A stretch of DNA of 10,084 nucleotides, from positions 10,870-20,953 of the forward strand of contig PLEA01000509.1 in the NCBI GenBank assembly GCA_003136335.1. Direction: 5' to 3'. The translations under genes and the position numbers were made by a program. Source of the DNA: Acidobacteriaceae bacterium (GTDB lineage: Bacteria > Acidobacteriota > Terriglobia > Terriglobales > SbA1). The notes below the pieces were generated by a model that saw only the letters and a program-made list of their open reading frames with translations, was not told where the DNA came from and did not search any database. Shown here one piece after another: positions 5,325 through 10,084 of this stretch (position 1 is its first letter; every line of letters begins with the position of its first letter).

Positions 5325-6773
5325 ATGGACGGAGCGAAAAATGATTTAGCATCCTCTCTCATGTACGCTTCCGTTTCCGAGATGACCGCGGACCAAGTCT
5401 TGCAGGCCTTTCACCGCGATGCTCCCTTTCTTTTTCTCGGCGCCGCGATCGTCGCGGTAGGACTGGTCGCGGCTGCGTTTTCCGCGATCCGCCGCAGGCA
5501 TGATCCTATCTTGATTTACCTTGCCCTCTTCGCCATCCTGTACGGCCTGCGCATCTGGATCCAGACTGACCTACTGGATCTCACCATGCAGGGCTCGTCT
5601 TTCTTCCCGAGATTCCGCTCCGCGATGAACTTCGCCATCCCCATTCCCGCATTCCTTTTCCTCCACGCCGCCGGGCTCCTGCACCGCCGGGACAAGATTG
5701 CGGCTTACGTGCTGGGAATCGTGCTGGGCTTGTTAGCGATCGCCACCCTCGCCTTCGGGCCGCACCACATTCTTGATCTGATCGACAACGTCCTGATCAT
5801 CGCTGGTCTGTCTACTCTGGCCTTGCGTTCTCTCGGCAAGAGCTCGGTCAATCCGGATTTTGTCTTGGTCCGCCGCGGCTTGCTGATTTGGTTGGCTTTC
5901 GTTTTCTGGGAGAACATGCAGAGCGTGCTCGGGTTTCAGTTTCGCGACGTGGAGCCGTTTGGATTTGTGGCGTTTCTGGGCGCTCTCGGATATGTTGCCG
6001 CGCGCCAAATCCTGTTGCGGGACCAGCAGCTCAACGAGATTCAAAAGGAACTTGAAGTAGCGAAACGCATCCAATTGTCGATTCTGCCCGCCGCGTTTCC
6101 CAATTCCGCCAACTTCCGCGTGGCCGCGCGTTATTTGCCGATGACTTCCGTTGCCGGAGATTTCTACGACTTCATTGTGGCCGATAACTACCAGGCCGGA
6201 TTGCTCATTGCCGACGTCTCCGGCCATGGCGTCCCCGCAGCACTCATCGCTTCCATGGTGAAAGTAGCCGCTACGTCGCAGCGCGCCAACGCCGACGATC
6301 CCGCGCGATTGCTCGCCGGAATGAATGCCGTTCTCTGCGGCAACACACAGAATCAATTTGTGACGGCGGCGTATGTTCACCTCGATTCTGGGGCGCGGGA
6401 GTTGCGCTATTCGGCGGCGGGACATCCTCCGATGCTTTTGCTACGAGATGGAAAAGTTAAGGAGGTGGTCGAGAACGGGTTGATGCTGGCGGCCTTCGAC
6501 TTTGCCACTTATTCAACGGCTACGCAGCGACTGGAACCGGGGGATCGCCTGCTCCTCTATACCGATGGAATTGTGGAAGCGACGAGCGCCGGCGGGGAAT
6601 TCTTTGGACAGGAATCTCTGAGCGCCCTTTTGCGTCAGACCGCCGGCGTTTCGCCGGCGGAGGCGGCAGATCGGATTATTTCCACGGCGCAGCAGTGGGC
6701 TGCGACGCAAGACGATGATCTGACGGTGCTGATGTGCGACTACATCGGCAATGGGGCGGCATCGGCGTCGTGA
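5325..6773 (+). CDS. Membrane-anchored PP2C/SpoIIE-type serine phosphatase, RsbU-like (482 aa)
   Basis: About six to seven hydrophobic segments occupy residues 34-228 (roughly 34-53, 62-80, 101-119, 125-145, 149-168, 184-201, 212-228). A short coiled-coil linker follows (LLRDQQLNEIQKELEVAKRI, about 230-249), then a SpoIIE-type phosphatase domain to the C-terminus. Metal-binding and active-site motifs are all present: GDFYD (278-282), ADVSGHG (296-302), SAAGHPP (363-369), YTDG (412-415) and DDDLT (463-467). Known relatives such as RsbU and SpoIIE dephosphorylate Ser/Thr of anti-sigma-factor antagonists; a membrane sensor input is inferred from the architecture. No kinase, antagonist or sigma-factor gene lies nearby, so the partner must be elsewhere. 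ATG 5325 follows the porin stop by 3 bp and lacks a Shine-Dalgarno sequence, suggesting translational coupling; Met13 (5361) and Met20 (5382) are alternatives. It converges with the M13 peptidase gene, 18 bp apart, with no terminator visible between. Confidence 0.9.
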   Translation: MDGAKNDLASSLMYASVSEMTADQVLQAFHRDAPFLFLGAAIVAVGLVAAAFSAIRRRHDPILIYLALFAILYGLRIWIQTDLLDLTMQGSSFFPRFRSAMNFAIPIPAFLFLHAAGLLHRRDKIAAYVLGIVLGLLAIATLAFGPHHILDLIDNVLIIAGLSTLALRSLGKSSVNPDFVLVRRGLLIWLAFVFWENMQSVLGFQFRDVEPFGFVAFLGALGYVAARQILLRDQQLNEIQKELEVAKRIQLSILPAAFPNSANFRVAARYLPMTSVAGDFYDFIVADNYQAGLLIADVSGHGVPAALIASMVKVAATSQRANADDPARLLAGMNAVLCGNTQNQFVTAAYVHLDSGARELRYSAAGHPPMLLLRDGKVKEVVENGLMLAAFDFATYSTATQRLEPGDRLLLYTDGIVEATSAGGEFFGQESLSALLRQTAGVSPAEAADRIISTAQQWAATQDDDLTVLMCDYIGNGAASAS

Positions 6774-6791
6774 TTGCGTACCGCCATCGGA

Positions 6792-8834
6792 CTACCAGAC
6801 GTCGCACCTCTTGCCTTCCGGGCGCACCATCGGGGCGTCTGCTTTGCAACTCCATGCTTTCTCGAATTCCGGGAGGTTCGAGAGAGGGCCGATGACCCGA
6901 TATTTCGCAATCGGATGCGGATCGCTCTGCACCATCAGACGCTGGGTTTCGGGACGGATTTCGTCGCCCCGGAATTGTCCCCAGGCGATGAAGAACTGCT
7001 GCTCGGGCGTGAAGCCGTCAGTATCCGCTGGGCGCGTCTTGCCCTCGAGCGATTTCTGATAGGCGAGATATGAAATCTTAGCTCCGCCCAGGTCGCCGAT
7101 GCTTTCGCCCAATACCAGTTTGCCGTTGTGATGTATGTCTTTCTCGATGAAGTAGTGATCGAACTGGTCGGCCACGCACGCCGCGCGCGCCTGAAAGTTT
7201 TTCAGGTCGGCGTCGGTCCACCAGTTGCGCAGGCGGCCGAGATAGTCGAACTGCGCACCCTGGTCGTCGAAGCCGTGTGAGATCTCATGCCCGATCACGA
7301 CGCCGATGGCGCCGTAGTTCACCGCATCGACGGCTTTCACGTCGAACGCAGGCGGCTGCAGAATTCCGGCCGGGAAGACGATTTCGTTCAGAAGCGGATT
7401 GTAGTATGCGTCGGAGGTGGGAGGCGTCATGCCCCAACGGCCGCGGTCTACGGTTCTGCCGATGGTGTCGCGATCGTCCTCTTCGACGAACTTTCTGCCG
7501 GCGATCATGTCATCAAAGAACGCGTCTCGACGAATCTCGACGTGGCTGTAGTCTTTCCACTTGTCGGGATATCCGATCTTGGGATTGAAAGTGGCGATCT
7601 TGGCCATCGCTTTTTCTTTGGTGTCATCACTCATCCACGGGCGGCTCAGAATGTCGTCGCGCATGGCCGCAAGCAGGTTGCGCACCATCTCCTGCATGCG
7701 GGCCTTGGCCTCGGGCGGAAAATATTTCTCCACGTATTTCTTGCCTAGCGCTTCGCCCAACAACTGGTCGGTCGATTCGACGCAGCGTTTCCAGCGCGGC
7801 TTCATTTCCGTGGTGCCGCTCAGGTATTTGCCATTGAAGGCGAAGTCTTCCTCGACGAAGGGCGCGGAAAGAGAACTCGCAGTCGAATTCAATAGCTGCC
7901 ACTTCAAATACACTTTCCAATCGGCCAGGGGCGTCTGCTGCATCTGCCGGTCGACCTCCTGCATGAACTTGGGTTGGTCAACGTTCAGGTCGACGTCGGT
8001 GGGCAATTGTTTGTGCGTGAAGTAGTTAGTCCAATCGAAATGCGGAGCCAGGGCCTGCAGTTGGGCAAACGTCGTGTTGTGATCGGTTGCAGACGGATCG
8101 CGCAGCGCAACATTGTCGAGCGAAGCCTCGGCTAACTTCGTTTCCATGCTCATGATGGTCTGCGCCGCAGCCGCGGCAGATTTCTGGTCCCAGCCGGCGA
8201 GCCTGAACATCGCGGTGACATGCTCCACGTACTTTTCCCGGGCTTCCTTGAAGCGCGGTTCCGGTTTCAGGTAGTAGTCGCGATCGGGCAGGCTGAGACC
8301 ACTCGCGCCCAGATCGGCCAGCACCCACGAAGGCTTATGCGGATCCTGCTGGCTGCCGAGCGCGAAGGGAACTTGTACGAGAATGTCGTGCATCTCCGCC
8401 ATCAGCTGTTGCAAAGCGGCGATGTCGCGGGCAGCGTCAATCCTGGCGAACCACGGTTTGATCGGATCCATGCCGCGTGCGTTTGCACGGGACTCGTCCA
8501 TGCAGGCGCCGTAATAGTCGCCGATGATCTGCTCGGTGCTGCCCTTGGGCGCGTCCTTGTCGGAGGACGCGGCTTCCAGAATGTCGCGCAACTTGTCTTT
8601 GGAAGATTCTCCCGCGGCCCAGCGCTTGCTCCAACGCGTCATCGAAGCGGGAATCGGATTGTTCGCTCGCCAGGTGCCGTTGGCAAACTCAAAGAAGTCG
8701 GTGCAGGGGTCGGCCTTGCGATGGAGATCGCTGACGTCGATACCGTGCAGCGAACTGCTCTGCGAAAACAGAAAAGACGAAGACAAAAAGAGCGACGAGA
8801 CGAACAGGGATGATAGCCACGCCTTACGAACCAT
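6792..8834 (-). CDS. Secreted M13-family zinc metallopeptidase (neprilysin/PepO-like, 680 aa)
   Basis: Full length for the family. A signal peptide is evident (MVRK, hydrophobic core 5-23, cleavage near SQ at 24-25) and no lipobox Cys is present, so the enzyme should be periplasmic or secreted. The M13 N-terminal lobe starts with GIDVSDLHRKADPCTDFFEF (31-50). Zinc-site residues are HEISH (516-520) and Glu577 in GESIGDLGG, with Asp581 as the supporting residue. EIVFPAGILQPP (484-495) and HPIAKYR (640-646) correspond to substrate-binding elements, and His640 and Arg646 align with neprilysin His711 and Arg717. The C-terminus CDVW matches the family ending CxxW. The 'NAYY' substrate-backbone motif reads DAYY (Asp475). 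Known relatives cut short peptides. The ATG at 8832-8834 has a strong AAGAGGA ribosome site 4 nt upstream. It is divergent from the HIT gene. Confidence 0.96.
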   Translation of the reverse strand: MVRKAWLSSLFVSSLFLSSSFLFSQSSSLHGIDVSDLHRKADPCTDFFEFANGTWRANNPIPASMTRWSKRWAAGESSKDKLRDILEAASSDKDAPKGSTEQIIGDYYGACMDESRANARGMDPIKPWFARIDAARDIAALQQLMAEMHDILVQVPFALGSQQDPHKPSWVLADLGASGLSLPDRDYYLKPEPRFKEAREKYVEHVTAMFRLAGWDQKSAAAAAQTIMSMETKLAEASLDNVALRDPSATDHNTTFAQLQALAPHFDWTNYFTHKQLPTDVDLNVDQPKFMQEVDRQMQQTPLADWKVYLKWQLLNSTASSLSAPFVEEDFAFNGKYLSGTTEMKPRWKRCVESTDQLLGEALGKKYVEKYFPPEAKARMQEMVRNLLAAMRDDILSRPWMSDDTKEKAMAKIATFNPKIGYPDKWKDYSHVEIRRDAFFDDMIAGRKFVEEDDRDTIGRTVDRGRWGMTPPTSDAYYNPLLNEIVFPAGILQPPAFDVKAVDAVNYGAIGVVIGHEISHGFDDQGAQFDYLGRLRNWWTDADLKNFQARAACVADQFDHYFIEKDIHHNGKLVLGESIGDLGGAKISYLAYQKSLEGKTRPADTDGFTPEQQFFIAWGQFRGDEIRPETQRLMVQSDPHPIAKYRVIGPLSNLPEFEKAWSCKADAPMVRPEGKRCDVW

Positions 8835-8838
8835 GGAT

Positions 8839-8845
8839 TCCTCTT
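8839..8845 (-). promoter_or_regulatory. Strong Shine-Dalgarno of the M13 peptidase gene
   Basis: On the minus strand AAGAGGA lies 4 nt before the ATG at 8834. It is the best ribosome binding site in the window and settles the start, in agreement with the signal peptide. Confidence 0.75.
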
Positions 8846-8899
8846 TTCAGAGAATCTTCAAAACTTAGTACGCATCGGCCTAGGGAAGACGCGGCAGCC

Positions 8900-8927
8900 A
8901 TTCTAGAACACTCGGGCGTAAAAGTTC
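8900..8927 (-). promoter_or_regulatory. Candidate promoter of the M13 peptidase gene
   Basis: Reading the minus strand, GAACTT (8922-8927) is followed after 16 bp by TAGAAT (8900-8905), which matches TATAAT at 5 of 6 positions. The leader would be about 60 nt. GAACTT resembles the -35 of extracytoplasmic-function sigma factors more than TTGACA, but the -10 is of the housekeeping type, so the sigma class is undecided. The -10 overlaps the 8-bp palindrome TTCTAGAA (8901-8908). Confidence 0.35.
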
Positions 8928-8974
8928 TGAGGGAATGATTGGGACGGTGCGCACGGCGCGACGAAGCGACATAC

Positions 8975-8992
8975 CGGCGCAGTTTTGCGCCG
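8975..8992 (+). repeat. Small perfect hairpin upstream of the HIT gene
   Basis: CGGCGCA (8975-8981) and TGCGCCG (8986-8992) form a 7-bp stem around GTTT, ending 27 bp before the HIT start. If transcription starts near the ATG, this lies in promoter DNA and would be an operator-like dyad rather than an RNA structure. No T tract follows that would make it a terminator. Confidence 0.4.
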
Positions 8993-9006
8993 CATCCTTC
9001 ATCTGC

Positions 9007-9012
9007 TAACCT
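9007..9012 (+). promoter_or_regulatory. Weak -10-like element close to the HIT start
   Basis: TAACCT fits the pattern TANNNT, is preceded by TGC (extended -10 style), and ends 7 nt before the ATG at 9020. No Shine-Dalgarno sequence lies before that ATG. Together these suggest a leaderless or nearly leaderless transcript. The hexamer itself matches TATAAT at only three positions. Confidence 0.25.
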
Positions 9013-9019
9013 GCCTTGC

Positions 9020-9505
9020 ATGGATTACCTCTGGACCCCGTGGCGCTACGCCTATGTCTCCTCCACGGAAAGAATTGGCGGCTGCGTCTTCTGCGATGCG
9101 CCCAAGGAAAATGACGATGCCAAGACGTACATTGTGCATCGCGCCCAGCACTGCTTCGTCATCCTGAACGCCTACCCGTATACTCCCGGCCACGTGATGA
9201 TCGTCCCTTATGAGCATTTGGACGAGTTGCAGAGACTTCCAACCGAAGCCGCCAACGAGATGATGACGCTTTCCCAGCGAATGGAGACCGTGCTTCGCGA
9301 ACTCTACCGCCCCGACGGAATCAATCTGGGCATGAATATCGGCAAGGCCGCCGGCGCCGGCATCGCCGGACACATTCACATGCACGTCCTGCCGCGCTGG
9401 GTGGCCGATGCGAATTTCATGTCAGTCGTGGGAGAGACCAGGGTGCTGCCGGAGACGCTGGAGGTGACGTGGGGCAGGATGAAAGCTGTCATGAAGCAAG
9501 ACTAG
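9020..9505 (+). CDS. HIT-family nucleotide hydrolase/phosphorylase, Rv2613c-like (161 aa)
   Basis: The histidine triad is HIHMHV (118-123), with His120 as the expected nucleophile. The N-terminus MDYLWTPWRYAYV and the stretch PRWVADANFM after the triad are typical of the HIT branch that includes mycobacterial Rv2613c, an Ap4A phosphorylase, so turnover of dinucleoside polyphosphates in the cytoplasm is the likely role. A CVFC pair (Cys22, Cys25) suggests a structural zinc site. NAYPYTPGHVMIVP (50-63) is the conserved HIT core. ATG 9020 is chosen because homologous proteins begin with this MDYLWTPWR sequence; the frame is open back to 8939, but that extension looks non-coding. The family usually has GD after PRWx, here AD. 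It converges with ligA (3 bp between stop codons). Confidence 0.93.
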   Translation: MDYLWTPWRYAYVSSTERIGGCVFCDAPKENDDAKTYIVHRAQHCFVILNAYPYTPGHVMIVPYEHLDELQRLPTEAANEMMTLSQRMETVLRELYRPDGINLGMNIGKAAGAGIAGHIHMHVLPRWVADANFMSVVGETRVLPETLEVTWGRMKAVMKQD

Positions 9506-9508
9506 TTC

Positions 9509-10084
<576 letters not shown>

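Noticed and set aside
5733..6425. 230-codon minus-strand open frame inside the phosphatase gene
   Set aside because: It is a shadow of the SpoIIE-type phosphatase, whose motifs are intact on the other strand.
6774..6791. Possible bidirectional terminator between the phosphatase and peptidase genes
   Set aside because: The 18-bp gap shows no inverted repeat and no T tract on either strand.
6760..7308. 15-bp inverted match CATCGGCGTCGTGAT at 6760-6774 (+) and 7294-7308 (-)
   Set aside because: One copy spans the phosphatase stop and the other encodes the conserved residues just before HEISH in the peptidase. A match of this length in GC-rich DNA can arise by chance, and no flanking similarity beyond about 22 bp is seen.
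8220..8813. 197-codon plus-strand open frame opposite the M13 peptidase N-terminus
   Set aside because: The peptidase is full length with all family motifs, so the opposite frame is taken as fortuitous.
8939..9019. N-terminal extension of the HIT protein to an earlier start
   Set aside because: The added residues are Arg-rich and unlike the family, whose members start with MDYLWTPWR-like sequence. The region also carries promoter-like and dyad elements.

Overview
The window is GC-rich bacterial chromosome. Its gene content (a RING-less GIDE/MULAN-type membrane protein, a BBP2-like outer-membrane porin, an RsbU-like membrane phosphatase, a secreted M13 peptidase, and an Rv2613c-type HIT protein next to ligA) suggests a Gram-negative, soil-type organism. 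Acidobacteriota is my best guess, inferred from family composition only. No tRNA, rRNA, CRISPR array, insertion sequence or phage gene is visible.

Layout. Positions 1-376 hold no intact gene. They contain a 33-bp palindrome (24-56), a decayed 5' fragment of an rtcB-like RNA ligase gene (about 150-300, + strand), and two abutting hairpins (334-371). Positions 57-149 show nothing I can name. Next come three minus-strand genes, transcribed in the order 3386 to 377: a GIDE-domain membrane protein, a stand-alone CTP-synthase-like glutamine-amidotransferase domain protein, and a single-pass membrane protein of unknown function. Gaps of 129 and 238 bp separate them, and the second gap carries several hairpins. 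A divergent intergenic region (3387-3653) leads to two tightly linked plus-strand genes, the porin (TTG start) and a multi-pass PP2C/SpoIIE-type phosphatase, only 3 bp apart. These converge on a minus-strand M13 metallopeptidase with a signal peptide and an intact zinc site. A second divergent region (8835-9019) separates it from a plus-strand HIT-family gene. That gene converges with the 3' part of ligA (minus strand), which runs off the right edge.

Functional reading. The central part is envelope-oriented: outer-membrane porin, membrane-anchored phosphatase and exported peptidase. The right end is nucleotide and DNA housekeeping (dinucleoside polyphosphate turnover, DNA ligase). The left minus-strand cluster is the least understood part. 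I see no clear-cut new multi-gene system. The points most worth following up are the rtcB relic beside a long palindrome, the GIDE/amidotransferase pair, the porin-phosphatase coupling, and two genes that look leaderless.
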